51,182 nucleotides of DNA from Akkermansia sp. (lineage in GTDB: Bacteria; Verrucomicrobiota; Verrucomicrobiia; Verrucomicrobiales; Akkermansiaceae). A program made the position numbers and the translations under genes. The notes beneath the pieces are model-generated. The model had not been told where the DNA came from and searched no databases. It worked only from the letters and a program-made list of their open reading frames with translations. Positions 7,133-16,714 of this stretch are shown piece by piece. The stretch's first letter is position 1. Each line of letters starts with the position of its first letter. Where the stretch lies: positions 1 through 51,182 of the forward strand of contig JAUNRE010000005.1 in the NCBI GenBank assembly GCA_030535795.1, read 5' to 3'.

Positions 7133-10100
7133 ATGAAACCACACATCTCTGTTATCAGGTGCATCTTACCCCTCCTGTTATCGGCGGGTAGTTTCACCTT
7201 GGCAGAAGATGAAACGGTAGAGGGCATATTGGGCTACAAAGATACCACCCTCGATATATACAATGTGCAAGACTTGGCCGACGCGGTAGCCAGCAAGCAC
7301 AACTTCACCATTATCCTGCACAACTCCGTTACAGCAACGGAGGAATTACCCTATAAAGACAAACTCCTCCAGAATGGCCCCTGCTGGGAGAGCGACACCC
7401 TCTTCAACCTGAGCAACTACCTGTTCAAAGCAGCGGATGCCAGCGGAATCTCGCTGAGTTTCAGCCCTGCGAGCGGTGCGGGGGTGGGTAAAGTCATCCG
7501 CAACGGACGCGCTGAATTCCGAGAACTGGGCGACCTGAGCTTCAGCAACATTTCCAACAGCTCGTCCGATATGGAAGGCACGTTCACGCCCTTTCAACCG
7601 GTATCGCTGGCAAGCACAGAGTTGCTGGCCTCCGCCGACACAACGGCCTGCTATGGCTACGGCGGTGTATTCAGCAGCGCCTCGGGGCTCACCAAGGATG
7701 AAAACGGCGGTGTGGGAATATACGACTGCTACGGCGGTGTGAGCTTCAACAACATCACCTACGACGGCAGCGGCATGGGCGATGTCAACTGCGGTATTTA
7801 CCTGAGAGGCGGTGCCATCTATACAGACAGCGAATGGAATACCGAGATAAAGAACAACGGCCGGGATGACAGCGGCGGCGTAACATTCAACAATGTTCAT
7901 ATTGTCCTGAACCGCAGCGGAAAATACGACAACTCCTCCGCCTGTTATTTCTACGCATACGGCGGCGGTATCCACACACGAGACCTCATCATCGACAGCA
8001 ACCACGGTGCAGTCAGTTTTACCAATATCGGCATCACCCAGACAGCCGTACATCACGATGAGGGTTACGGCTACGGCGGTGCCCTGTACCTGACAGGCAG
8101 TAGTAACTCGATTTCCGACAATAGCGACAAGGTCACCTTCAGCAACTGCTCTGTGGAGACCGCCAACACGGCACGAGGAGGCGCCGTCTACCTGGCCGGG
8201 GGCGCAACTCTCACCATCAGTGGCAACGAGGACGTGGAATTTACCATCAACTGCGCCAAAGCCTCAGCCATATACGGCACCCTCAACAAAGACGCCGTGG
8301 CGCAGGGCGGTGCCATCTACCTGGCCTCCAACAGCAAGATGAACATCTGCAATAACTCCGGGAATGTTTACCTCAGCAATAACGAAGTCTCGGCCGGCGC
8401 CACATACGCGGGCGCCTCGGCAAGCGCTGCCGGTGGTGCCATCTACGGCAGCAGCGGATCCGACATCAGCATTTGCGACAACGGAATGGTCTACATCAGC
8501 TACAACACCGCTCCGCAGGGCAGCGCCATCTACACAGAGGGCTCACTTTCCATCCGGAACAATGCCTACACAAACATTCATCACAACGGCGAGAACGCCA
8601 TTTGCATGACCAACTCGAATGCCCTGCTGGCGCTGTCCGCAGCACAGGGGGGCACCATCTACCTGTCAGACAGCCTGTCGATAGCCGGTAAAGCAGAGCT
8701 GAACGCCGACTACAACGGCAAGTCCCAAAACGGCACCATCGAATTCTACGCTGCCTCGGCCGTCATCAAGGGCAGCACCTCCCTGCAAAACGGAACCCTG
8801 AAACTCAGAACCGGCAGCAAACTGGAGTCAACCCTCAGCATGAGCTCAGCTGCCACTCTGGCAGCTGACGGCACAAACAACTTCGTTGACAAAATACAGC
8901 TGAGCAGCGGCAGCACACTGGCTCTCACCGTCGGCAGCGCCAACACCGAAGCTGCCGTGCTGAACACCAATATCATCAACACCGACGGCAGCTACAACCT
9001 ACACCTCACCTTCAACGGAGTACCGCGAGATGATACGAGCTACATTCTCTTACAACTCGCGGAAGATGCCGGCTATTCCCAAAGCGCGTGGAATGAAGAG
9101 AACATTCTCGTGAGCGGCGATATCAGCTTCTCCGACCTGAAATGGATTAACAACGACACCACCCTCATCTACACGCACAATACCGTTACCGGGGACCTCA
9201 TCTGGATGAACTCCACCGGCTCCGACCGCTTGAACCACGTTGCACGCAACTGGGTACGCGCAGGGGATGAAGCCGGCGCCCCCATCAACTACTCCGATAA
9301 TTGTAAAATAAGCTTTACTGATGCTTGTCAAGATGCAGGAGATGTGATTATCCGCGAACTGCTCGCCCCGGCATCCATCCTCGTAAATGCCAAACGAGAC
9401 TACACGTTCATCGCAGGCGGCAGCGTCCCAGGCAGCATCACAGGCAGCACCGGACTGGTCAAAAAGGGCAGCGGCACCCTCACCCTCGCGCTCAACAATA
9501 CCTTTACGGGAGGAATCACCGTTGAAGCAGGAGGCACCTTGCGCGCCCATAGCAACACGGCACTGGGGGAAGATAACATAAACAACTTCCTTTCTCTGGC
9601 TCAAGGCGCCACCCTCATTGTGGACAACGGAGCGGAAGTATTCCTCAGCTCCGGGTGCGGTAATACCGTCCTAAACGGCAATGTACAGGTGGCGCAAGAT
9701 GCCGCTCTGTATGTGCAGACACACAACCACTACTGGGCGGAAAATTCCGTAGTAAACGGCACCCTGAGCTTCAGCATCTTTGCATCCAATGATGGCAAAG
9801 AAGGAGAAACAAACTTCGGAACAGGAGCCGGCAAGCTATCCGGCAACGGCACCCTGAAACTCACAGCCAACGGAGTCTCCCCCCTCCGGGTTACTTTTGC
9901 GGAAAACGCAGGCTACACCGGCAGCATCCTGCTGGAAGGCAGCAACAACATTTTCACCATGAAGGCCGGGGGCTACACCGGTAGCGGCACCCTGGCCGCC
10001 ACGAATTACGCCGGTAAATCGGCTCTTATTTTCGAGAAACAAGACGTCACCCTGCAGGAAGGCGGCAAACTGCACATCAAAACCGGCAATTCCATCACCG

Positions 10101-10582
10101 CTCAAGCTATCACCCTGCAAGGCGGCTCCACCCTGCTGGCCGACAACAGCTACCACACCGCTACCGCCCTTGCTCTATCGGCGGCGGAAACCACCGACCC
10201 CGCCCCCATACAAGCCACCACATTCACCCTGCTGGGCGGCTCTCTCTACGAACAGGATGGTGCATACTACTCCCTGGCCGGAGTGGAAAAACTCATACTC
10301 GACGGCAGCAACGGGCAGGCCATCACGCTGAGCACCAACCTACAGCCCATCAGGACGACAAATACCCTTTTCGACCGCTATATTCTCTTTACCGATGTCA
10401 CGACATGGGAGAGTCTCGGGCAGCCCAATTACACGATTCTAACAGCATCCGGCTCGCAGGCAGCACGCCTAGTATATGAGGGCAGCACCCTTTACTTGGA
10501 AACCATCCCCGAACCCACCGGCACTACGCTGAGCATCGTGGCATTGGCAGCCCTGCTGACCCGCCGCAGAAGAACACCGTAA
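7133..10582 (+). CDS. Large exported beta-helix protein with autotransporter-type repeat and PEP-CTERM-like tail
   Basis: 1149 aa. Signal peptide at about 1-24. Residues 170-500 are a Gly/Asn/Ser-rich series of short units with recurrent GGAIY/GGAVYL and SNN motifs, as expected for a right-handed beta-helix. Residues near 780-812 (GLVKKGSGTLTLALNNTFTG...) match the autotransporter-associated beta-strand repeat (PATR). The C-terminus reads IPEPTGTTLSIVALAALLTRRRRTP: a PEP motif, a hydrophobic helix and a basic end, the layout of PEP-CTERM sorting signals. No outer-membrane beta-barrel is present, so it is probably surface-anchored rather than a true autotransporter. It lies upstream of the sialidase in the same direction, but each has its own promoter. 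Adhesion or a surface coat role is inference. Confidence 0.8.
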   Translation: MKPHISVIRCILPLLLSAGSFTLAEDETVEGILGYKDTTLDIYNVQDLADAVASKHNFTIILHNSVTATEELPYKDKLLQNGPCWESDTLFNLSNYLFKAADASGISLSFSPASGAGVGKVIRNGRAEFRELGDLSFSNISNSSSDMEGTFTPFQPVSLASTELLASADTTACYGYGGVFSSASGLTKDENGGVGIYDCYGGVSFNNITYDGSGMGDVNCGIYLRGGAIYTDSEWNTEIKNNGRDDSGGVTFNNVHIVLNRSGKYDNSSACYFYAYGGGIHTRDLIIDSNHGAVSFTNIGITQTAVHHDEGYGYGGALYLTGSSNSISDNSDKVTFSNCSVETANTARGGAVYLAGGATLTISGNEDVEFTINCAKASAIYGTLNKDAVAQGGAIYLASNSKMNICNNSGNVYLSNNEVSAGATYAGASASAAGGAIYGSSGSDISICDNGMVYISYNTAPQGSAIYTEGSLSIRNNAYTNIHHNGENAICMTNSNALLALSAAQGGTIYLSDSLSIAGKAELNADYNGKSQNGTIEFYAASAVIKGSTSLQNGTLKLRTGSKLESTLSMSSAATLAADGTNNFVDKIQLSSGSTLALTVGSANTEAAVLNTNIINTDGSYNLHLTFNGVPRDDTSYILLQLAEDAGYSQSAWNEENILVSGDISFSDLKWINNDTTLIYTHNTVTGDLIWMNSTGSDRLNHVARNWVRAGDEAGAPINYSDNCKISFTDACQDAGDVIIRELLAPASILVNAKRDYTFIAGGSVPGSITGSTGLVKKGSGTLTLALNNTFTGGITVEAGGTLRAHSNTALGEDNINNFLSLAQGATLIVDNGAEVFLSSGCGNTVLNGNVQVAQDAALYVQTHNHYWAENSVVNGTLSFSIFASNDGKEGETNFGTGAGKLSGNGTLKLTANGVSPLRVTFAENAGYTGSILLEGSNNIFTMKAGGYTGSGTLAATNYAGKSALIFEKQDVTLQEGGKLHIKTGNSITAQAITLQGGSTLLADNSYHTATALALSAAETTDPAPIQATTFTLLGGSLYEQDGAYYSLAGVEKLILDGSNGQAITLSTNLQPIRTTNTLFDRYILFTDVTTWESLGQPNYTILTASGSQAARLVYEGSTLYLETIPEPTGTTLSIVALAALLTRRRRTP

Positions 10583-10595
10583 AAAAAGTTTTTCC

Positions 10596-10624
10596 TTGCC
10601 AAAGCGTTTTATATATGATAAACG
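10596..10624 (+). promoter_or_regulatory. Promoter for the sialidase gene
   Basis: TTGCCA at 10596-10601, 17-base spacer, TAAACG at 10619-10624, only 6 bases before the ATG at 10631. Confidence 0.4.
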
Positions 10625-10630
10625 GTAGAT

Positions 10631-12679
10631 ATGCTTAAGCACACCATACTTAGTCTGATGATGTGTGGTCTGGTAACAGCCACGGAAAGCTTTGACAATC
10701 TCAACGCCGGCGGTATCACCAACGGCACCCTCGCCATCGGCACGCTCACAGCAGAGAAAGGGAATGCCGAGATTAACCGAGGCCACGCCCGCAGCGGCAC
10801 CCAAGCGCTGCGTATTCTGGGCGGTAACAACAAGAGTGCCACTATCACCCTCGAATCCCCCCTTACCAAAGAAACAAAGTGCGACTTCTACGCCGAGCGT
10901 TGGACAAGCCGCGCACCCTATGCGTTCAGCGTCATTGCCATCACCCCGCAGGGTGAGAAAAAACTGCTCACTGACACCAAGACAGGCGTTGGCGGCTACC
11001 GCCTGCACGCCGAAGTGAAGCTGCCGGCCGGCACAACAGCCATTCGCTTTGCAGCCAACACAGCTCAGGGCGGCGGCGTCCTTATCGATGACCTCAACGT
11101 CCACATCGGCCCCATGGTCATTCGCGAGGCCGGCATGGTAAACCCCGGCGTCTTCCCCATGATGAAGCGCGCCCCGTTCAACCCCGTCTTTGCCTACAAA
11201 GTGCAAGCCTCCGGCACGGAAAACCCCAAAAAGGTCGGCACCCTGACCTTCCGCGTAGACAAGCCGGAGAATATAGCTAACGTCACCCTGCGCACCGGCA
11301 ACCCCAATGGGCTGGATTTCTCTCGCAGCACCGTATTCGGCAGCGCCAAGCCTGCGGCTGACGGCACCGTCACCATCACCTCCGCCAACCCGCTTCCCGG
11401 CGGTGTCACCTGGCTGTGGGCAGATGTAACCCCCGCCGATAGCGCCCTGATTGGCAGCACCGTTACCTTCAGCAACATCTGCATGGATATTGACGGCAAG
11501 TCCTACAAGGGCAAAGGAGCCGTAACCCAGCGCATCGGCTACCTGCTCGGCCTGCCCGGCGAGGCTGTATCCAACCAGCCCGATGGCGGGACACGCAAAT
11601 GCGTTTCCTTCCGTATTCCCGGTGTTATACAGACCGCCGACGGCGCCTTGGTAGGCTGCTTCGATGCCCGCTACCACCACGAGGACGACCTCTGCGCCGA
11701 TATTGATGTAGCCGTTGTACGCTCCGAAGACGGTGGCCAGACCTGGACCACCCCCACCGTAGCCATGGATGCCGGCCCCGGCGCCAACAACGGTTGCGGC
11801 GACCCCTGCATCCTTCAGGACAAAACAGGCCGCATCTGGCTGCAATCCCTCGTCTGCCACTGGAGCGGCGGCGCCTCCCTCTGGACCTCCAAGACCGGCT
11901 TTGATGAGAAGACCACCGGCCAGTGGGGCATGACCTACAGTGACGACGGCGGCAAGACCTGGGCCAAGGAATTCGTCAACCCCACCCGTCAAATCAAGAA
12001 GTATGAGTGGACCACTATCCTGGCCGGCCCCGGCAACGGCATCACCCTGAAGGACGGCACCATCGTCTTCCCCGCCCAGATCTGGGAGCGCGGCGCCAAA
12101 CCCCAGTGCATGAGCACCATCTGCTACTCCAAGGACGGTGGCAAGAACTGGGTATACGGCGCAGGCGTCCCCCACAGCACCTCCGAATGCCAGATTGTGG
12201 AGCTGGAGGACGGCTCTATCATGATTAACGCCCGCAATGAGGCGCGTCAGGGCAAGCGCATCGTCTACGTCACCAAGGACATGGGCAAGACCTGGCAGCC
12301 CCACAGCACCAACCTGAAGGCTCTGCAGGAGCCCACCTGCCAGGCCTCGCTGGTGAAGGTAGACACCAAGCCCTACGGCAAGCTCTTGCTCTTCTCCAAC
12401 CCCAAGAGCGGCTCCCGCAACACGATGACCATCCGCACCTCCAAGGACGATGGCCGTACCTGGAACGAAGGCTACCTGTACGACTCGCGTCAGTGCATGG
12501 GCTACTCCTGCATCGCCATGACGGACGACAAGCACGTCGGCATTTTCTACGAGACCAGCCACAACAACGGCAAGAACGGTGCTCGCGGCATAGGCTTCAT
12601 CCGCATCCCGCTGGAGACGGTTGTCACCGGCAAGGATGTACCCGCTCAGCCCGCCAACATCGGGCCGAGCAAGAAGTAA
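10631..12679 (+). CDS. Exported exo-alpha-sialidase (GH33-type, BNR repeats)
   Basis: 682 aa. Predicted to release terminal sialic acid from glycoconjugates such as mucins, outside the cytoplasm (signal peptide about 1-18). Order of parts: a jelly-roll-like N-terminal domain (about 20-150), a BNR-associated N-terminal domain (about 155-315), then a six-bladed propeller. The arginine motif FRIP (in CVSFRIPGVIQTADG, about 327) and five Asp boxes are visible: SEDGGQTW, SDDGGKTW, SKDGGKNW, TKDMGKTW and SKDDGRTW. A further Arg region (STSECQIVELEDGSIMINARNE) and the late MGYSCIAM segment fit the active site of the family. A strong terminator follows, so it is monocistronic. Close relatives in Akkermansia act in mucin degradation; no sialic acid catabolism genes are in the window. 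Confidence 0.92.
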   Translation: MLKHTILSLMMCGLVTATESFDNLNAGGITNGTLAIGTLTAEKGNAEINRGHARSGTQALRILGGNNKSATITLESPLTKETKCDFYAERWTSRAPYAFSVIAITPQGEKKLLTDTKTGVGGYRLHAEVKLPAGTTAIRFAANTAQGGGVLIDDLNVHIGPMVIREAGMVNPGVFPMMKRAPFNPVFAYKVQASGTENPKKVGTLTFRVDKPENIANVTLRTGNPNGLDFSRSTVFGSAKPAADGTVTITSANPLPGGVTWLWADVTPADSALIGSTVTFSNICMDIDGKSYKGKGAVTQRIGYLLGLPGEAVSNQPDGGTRKCVSFRIPGVIQTADGALVGCFDARYHHEDDLCADIDVAVVRSEDGGQTWTTPTVAMDAGPGANNGCGDPCILQDKTGRIWLQSLVCHWSGGASLWTSKTGFDEKTTGQWGMTYSDDGGKTWAKEFVNPTRQIKKYEWTTILAGPGNGITLKDGTIVFPAQIWERGAKPQCMSTICYSKDGGKNWVYGAGVPHSTSECQIVELEDGSIMINARNEARQGKRIVYVTKDMGKTWQPHSTNLKALQEPTCQASLVKVDTKPYGKLLLFSNPKSGSRNTMTIRTSKDDGRTWNEGYLYDSRQCMGYSCIAMTDDKHVGIFYETSHNNGKNGARGIGFIRIPLETVVTGKDVPAQPANIGPSKK

Positions 12680-12699
12680 CCCCAAACACACCCCAACCC

Positions 12700-12733
12700 A
12701 AAGCACCACCCACACCGGGTGGTGCTTTTTTTT
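12700..12733 (+). terminator. Rho-independent terminator after the sialidase gene
   Basis: AAAGCACCACCC (12700-12711), loop ACACC, GGGTGGTGCTTT (12717-12728), with eight Ts from 12726 to 12733. Confidence 0.93.
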
Positions 12734-12818
12734 CATTTTTGCAGCACCGCACAGGCACCCCCGACAACAAGCCGAAGTCCGTCACCGCAAAAAAAGTTGC
12801 ATGTGCCTGACATTCAGC

Positions 12819-12848
12819 TTGCCAAAAGCGGATAGAGTGTGATACAAT
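12819..12848 (+). promoter_or_regulatory. Promoter for the amino acid ABC transporter operon
   Basis: TTGCCA at 12819-12824, 18-base spacer, TACAAT at 12843-12848. The ATG at 12881 is 32 bases further on. Confidence 0.55.
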
Positions 12849-12880
12849 CCGCGCGCGGGTAATCCACCGCATGGTGAACG

Positions 12881-15217
12881 ATGAAGAAAAGAACTCTCCT
12901 CATATCAGCCATACTGGCCATACCGATGCTTGTGTGGGGGTCTGCCGCCGGTGCAGACACTGCCGCCGAGCCCGCTGCCGCCGTAGCAGCTCCCGGCCAG
13001 CCCGAGGCCGCGGTTAGCCCCGCTGTCACCCCCTCTGCTGCGGCAGAGGCTCCCACCGTGGGCACCATAGCCGTGAAGGATTTAGTGGGCAAGAAACTGG
13101 GGGTTCCGCAAGGTACCGTGCAGGATATTTACCTGATGAAAGAATACCCGCAGCTGGAGCTGCAGCGTCACAATTTTGAAGCCGACATGATGCTGGCGCT
13201 CGAGAAAGGCATATGCGATGCTGCCATCATGGATGATGTGATTTGCTATGCTCTGGCACGCAAGAAGCCCAACATTCTATTGTTTGAAGACCCGAGCCTA
13301 CCCAAAAACTTCATGGGCATGGCCTTTAACCACACCGACAAGGGCAAGGAGCTGTGCCGCCAGTTCAACGAGTTCCTCTCCGGCCTGCGCGAAAGCGGCG
13401 AGCTGGAGGAAATCTGCAACAAGTGGATTGTGAACACAGAGACCGCGCAGATGCCCAAGCTCAACATCCCCACCGTGGGAGAGCCCATCATCGTGGGTAT
13501 GGAACCCTGCACCGAGCCTATCGTGTTCATGCGCGGCGAGGAGATTGTGGGGATGGATGCCGAGCTTATCTACCGCTTTGCCGCCCACATCGGCCGCCCG
13601 GTGCAGATAAAGAACATCGACTACTACGGCTTGCTCACCGCTGTGGCTGCCGGTCAGGTGGATATTGCTTCCTCGGGCTTCCTTATCACCGCCGAGCGCG
13701 GCGAAAGCGTGCTTTTTTCCGACCCATATTACACGAGCCGCTCCATCATCGCCACACGCAAGGAAGGTGCAGCCCCCGAAAGCAGCACCCCCACGCTGGG
13801 CACCATAGCCGTGAAGGATTTGGTGGGTAAGAAACTGGGGGTTCCGCAAGGTACCGTGCAGGATATTTACCTGATGGAGACCTACCCGCAGCTGGAGCTG
13901 CAGCGCCACAACTTCGAAGCCGACATGATGCTGGCGCTCGAGAAAGGCATTTGCGATGCCGCCATCATGGATGATGTGATTTGCTATGCTCTGGCACGCA
14001 AGAAGCCCAACATTCTATTGTTTGAAGACCCGAGCCTACCCAAAAACTTCATGGGCATGGCCTTTAACCACACCGACAAGGGCAAGGAGCTGTGCCGCCA
14101 GTTCAACGAGTTCCTCTCCGGCCTGCGCGAAAGCGGCGAGCTGGAGGAAATCTGCAACAAGTGGATTGTGAACACAGAGACCGCGCAGATGCCCAAGCTC
14201 AACATCCCCACCGTGGGAGAGCCCATCATCGTGGGTATGGAACCCTGCACCGAGCCTATCGTGTTCATGCGCGGCGAGGAGATTGTGGGGATGGATGCCG
14301 AGCTTATCTACCGCTTTGCCGCCCACATCGGCCGCCCGGTGCAGATAAAGAACATCGACTACTACGGCTTGCTCACCGCTGTGGCTGCCGGTCAGGTGGA
14401 CATTGCGTCCTCGGGCTTCCTCATCACTGCCGAGCGAGCAGACAGCGTGCTCTTCTCCGACCCATATTATACGAGCATTTCTGTTATCGCTACGCGCAAG
14501 GACAGCAACCTGAGCAAAGAGCCCTCCGCCGTCACCAAGGCGGCTCAGGGCATCATCGGCAGCATTACCGACAGTTTCTACCGCAATATCATCGCGGAAA
14601 AGCGCTACATGCTCATCTGGGACGGCCTGAAGGCCACCTTTGCCATCGCATTTTTCTCCACCCTGTTCGGCACGGTGGTAGGTGCTGCGGTGTGCTACCT
14701 GCGCATGAGCCGCAACCGATTCTGGCAGTGGATTGCCCGCGTGTACATCGACATTATGCGCGGCACGCCGATACTGATATTACTCATGCTCATGTACTAT
14801 GTCGCCTTTGCCGGCACGCAGGTGGAGGCGCTGTATGTGGCCATCATCACCTTCAGCCTGAACTTCGGCGCGTATGTGAGCGAGATGTTCCGCAGCGCCA
14901 TCACCAGCATTGACCGCGGTCAGAGCGAGGCTGGCATTGCGATGGGCTTCTCGCCCTTCCACTCTTTCTATTACATCGTGCTGCCGCAGGCCATCAAACG
15001 CGTGCTGCCGGTGTACAAGGGCGAGGTAATCTCGCTCATCAAGAACACCTCGGTAGTAGGCTACATAGCCATTGCTGACCTCACCAAGATGACGGATATT
15101 ATCCGCGCGCGCACCTTCGACCCCTTCTTCCCGCTGCTCATGGTGGCCATCCTGTATTTCCTCATCGCATGGTTGTTCACCTTTGTACTGGACCGCGCCA
15201 GCCGCAACATCCGCTAA
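12881..15217 (+). CDS. Amino acid ABC transporter: duplicated substrate-binding lobes fused to permease
   Basis: 778 aa. A signal peptide (1-24) and an Ala/Pro-rich linker are followed by two 246-residue units (about 60-301 and 306-547) and a GlnP/HisM-type permease (about 570-778). The permease contains the coupling motif with [27 protein letters not shown]. Each unit starts with what is normally the second lobe of a SBP_bac_3 receptor ([20 protein letters not shown] ... [10 protein letters not shown]) and ends with what is normally the first lobe ([16 protein letters not shown] ... GVDI-like [24 protein letters not shown]). The order is thus C1-N1-C2-N2-permease. N1-C2 makes one receptor in normal order; C1 and N2 are separated. 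The units are nearly identical in DNA. The ATPase gene follows after 22 bases. Substrate is probably glutamine or another polar amino acid. Confidence 0.87.
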   Translation: MKKRTLLISAILAIPMLVWGSAAGADTAAEPAAAVAAPGQPEAAVSPAVTPSAAAEAPTVGTIAVKDLVGKKLGVPQGTVQDIYLMKEYPQLELQRHNFEADMMLALEKGICDAAIMDDVICYALARKKPNILLFEDPSLPKNFMGMAFNHTDKGKELCRQFNEFLSGLRESGELEEICNKWIVNTETAQMPKLNIPTVGEPIIVGMEPCTEPIVFMRGEEIVGMDAELIYRFAAHIGRPVQIKNIDYYGLLTAVAAGQVDIASSGFLITAERGESVLFSDPYYTSRSIIATRKEGAAPESSTPTLGTIAVKDLVGKKLGVPQGTVQDIYLMETYPQLELQRHNFEADMMLALEKGICDAAIMDDVICYALARKKPNILLFEDPSLPKNFMGMAFNHTDKGKELCRQFNEFLSGLRESGELEEICNKWIVNTETAQMPKLNIPTVGEPIIVGMEPCTEPIVFMRGEEIVGMDAELIYRFAAHIGRPVQIKNIDYYGLLTAVAAGQVDIASSGFLITAERADSVLFSDPYYTSISVIATRKDSNLSKEPSAVTKAAQGIIGSITDSFYRNIIAEKRYMLIWDGLKATFAIAFFSTLFGTVVGAAVCYLRMSRNRFWQWIARVYIDIMRGTPILILLMLMYYVAFAGTQVEALYVAIITFSLNFGAYVSEMFRSAITSIDRGQSEAGIAMGFSPFHSFYYIVLPQAIKRVLPVYKGEVISLIKNTSVVGYIAIADLTKMTDIIRARTFDPFFPLLMVAILYFLIAWLFTFVLDRASRNIR
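13061..13768 (+). repeat. Intragenic tandem repeat, copy 1
   Basis: First copy of a repeat with a 738-base period inside the ABC receptor-permease gene. From about 13232 to 13669 it appears identical to copy 2; differences cluster at the edges (for example TTAGTGGGC against TTGGTGGGT near the start, GGCGAA against GCAGAC near the end). Confidence 0.95.
13799..14506 (+). repeat. Intragenic tandem repeat, copy 2
   Basis: Second copy, offset by exactly 738 bases (246 codons), so the reading frame is preserved. The central stretch (about 13970-14407) appears identical to copy 1, suggesting a recent duplication or ongoing gene conversion. Confidence 0.95.
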
Positions 15218-15239
15218 CCCCCTCACCGCACACACAGTC

Positions 15240-16343
15240 ATGATTCAGATTCGCAACCTCAAGAAGACTTTCGGCAACCTGACCGTGCTGCATGATGTCA
15301 ACATCGACATCAAACGCGGTGAGGTCATCTCGGTTATCGGACCGTCCGGCACCGGTAAAAGCACCTTCCTACGCTGCCTCAACCTGCTGGAAGAGCCCAC
15401 CGGCGGCAGTATCATTGTCGATGGTGAGGAGCTGCTGTCCGACCAGAAGGTGGACGCCCCGAAGCTGCGCCGCAAGATGGGCATGGTGTTCCAGTCCTTC
15501 AACCTGTTCGACCACCTCAGCGTACTGGAAAACGTATGCATCGGCCCCATCAAATTGCTGGGCAAGAGCAAGATAGAGGCTGCTCAGCGCGGGCTTAAAC
15601 TGCTGAAAATGGTGGGTATGAAAGAGAAAGCCCGCTCCATGCCCTCCGAGCTCTCCGGCGGCCAGAAACAGCGCGCGGCTATCGCTCGCTGCCTCTCCAT
15701 GAACCCGGAGATTATCCTCTTCGACGAGCCGACCTCCGCACTCGACCCCACCATGGTAAGCGAAGTGCTCTCCGTCATTCGCGCCCTGGCTAAGCAGGGG
15801 ATGACTATGGTCATCGTGACACATGAGATGTCCTTCGCCCGCAACGTGAGCACCCGCGTACTCTACATGGATCAGGGGGTCATCTATGAACAAGGCACCC
15901 CGGAGGAGATATTCGACAACCCGCAGCGCGAGCGCACCCGCGTGTTTGTGAATCGTATCCGCGACTTCCACTATGTGGTGCAGAGCGAGGACTTCGATAT
16001 CTATGCGCTCGAGGCCGAGTTCCAACAGTTCTGCAACAAGTACTTCCTCTCCGAGCAGACCGTTCAGCACGCCATGACTCTGGCAGAAGAGATGCTCCAG
16101 CACATTCCGCTGGGGCACGGCGATGTGCACCTGTACTACCGCTACTCCGAAAAGAACGGCACACTGGACATGGAAATCCTCATGCCCACGTCCGTGGGTG
16201 CCGTGCTGGAAAAGATGCCGGCCGAGGTAAAAGCCAAGATTTATTCCTTCTGCACCTGCGTGGAGGAATACGAAGATGTGGACGTACGCGATGGCGTGCA
16301 TGTGAACCGCATCTGCCTGGAGCTCCACGGAGCGAACATATAA
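15240..16343 (+). CDS. Amino acid ABC transporter ATP-binding protein with C-terminal extension
   Basis: 367 aa from ATG 15240, chosen because [20 protein letters not shown] is the family start; an upstream in-frame ATG lies inside the permease gene. It powers the transporter encoded just upstream. Walker A GPSGTGKS (about 33-40), Q-loop VFQSFNLF, signature LSGGQKQR, Walker [13 protein letters not shown] and the switch His in VTHEMSFA are all intact. GlnQ-type ATPases end near residue 245; here about 120 more residues follow ([19 protein letters not shown] ... [12 protein letters not shown]). This tail has an alternating helix and strand pattern reminiscent of GHKL-like ATPase/anti-sigma folds but lacks clear ATP-binding boxes, so its role is unknown. 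Confidence 0.92.
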   Translation: MIQIRNLKKTFGNLTVLHDVNIDIKRGEVISVIGPSGTGKSTFLRCLNLLEEPTGGSIIVDGEELLSDQKVDAPKLRRKMGMVFQSFNLFDHLSVLENVCIGPIKLLGKSKIEAAQRGLKLLKMVGMKEKARSMPSELSGGQKQRAAIARCLSMNPEIILFDEPTSALDPTMVSEVLSVIRALAKQGMTMVIVTHEMSFARNVSTRVLYMDQGVIYEQGTPEEIFDNPQRERTRVFVNRIRDFHYVVQSEDFDIYALEAEFQQFCNKYFLSEQTVQHAMTLAEEMLQHIPLGHGDVHLYYRYSEKNGTLDMEILMPTSVGAVLEKMPAEVKAKIYSFCTCVEEYEDVDVRDGVHVNRICLELHGANI

Positions 16344-16373
16344 ACACGCGAGGAACAGAAAAACGACACAGAC

Positions 16374-16401
16374 GCGCGAGCGGTTGCACAACCGCCCGCG
16401 C
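16374..16401. terminator. GC-rich hairpin between convergent genes
   Basis: GCGCG-A-GCGGTT, loop GCAC, AACCGC-C-CGCGC: an 11-bp stem with one mismatch. No T tract follows directly on +; on - a run of five Ts lies about 10 bases beyond. It may be a weak shared terminator. Confidence 0.4.
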
Positions 16402-16415
16402 GCCTTGGTGTTTGG

Positions 16416-16646
16416 TTACTTCTGCCCGTCTGCTTTATGGCAGTGGTTATGGCAGCAACGCATCTTGCGCAGCTCCAGCAGGCACAGCATGGCCATACCC
16501 GCAGTGAGGCCCATCAGCATAACCCCATTGGCAATGCCCAGGGCCAACTTGCAACACCTGCGGTGGTGGCTGTCTGCCAGCCAATTCCGCACTCCTTCTT
16601 CGGCTTCATGAATCTTTTCTCGGTCCATGCAACTAAGACCACTCAT
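16416..16646 (-). CDS. Possible small membrane protein
   Basis: 76 aa at most; an internal ATG would give 70 aa starting MDREKIHEAEEGVRNWL. It has an amphipathic, charged N-terminus with a CC pair, one hydrophobic segment (about 34-57, LALGIANGVMLMGLTAGMAMLCLL) and a Cys/His-rich tail (RCCHNHCHKADGQK) that could bind metal. A purine run AAAGGGGG touches the first ATG. No good promoter is visible and no family is recognised. It fills most of an otherwise empty 370-base gap, and a hairpin lies behind it. Real or not is open. Confidence 0.4.
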   Translation of the reverse strand: MSGLSCMDREKIHEAEEGVRNWLADSHHRRCCKLALGIANGVMLMGLTAGMAMLCLLELRKMRCCHNHCHKADGQK

Positions 16647-16675
16647 CCCCCTTTGCAGCTCAAAAACTTTTATGC

Positions 16676-16704
16676 TTGCATCCTGACCGGAATATGATTA
16701 AATA
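16676..16704 (+). promoter_or_regulatory. Promoter for the ankyrin gene pair
   Basis: TTGCAT at 16676-16681, 17-base spacer, TAAATA at 16699-16704. The ATG at 16715 is 10 bases beyond. Confidence 0.5.
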
Positions 16705-16714
16705 AGCGGCAGTC

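Noticed and set aside
10469..12736. 755-codon open frame on the minus strand opposite the sialidase
   Set aside because: GC-rich coding DNA leaves the antisense frame open. It has no promoter, family motif or sensible composition, while the plus strand encodes a clear sialidase.
13061..14506. CRISPR or phage-like repeat
   Set aside because: The repeat is a long in-frame coding duplication, with no short regular spacers.
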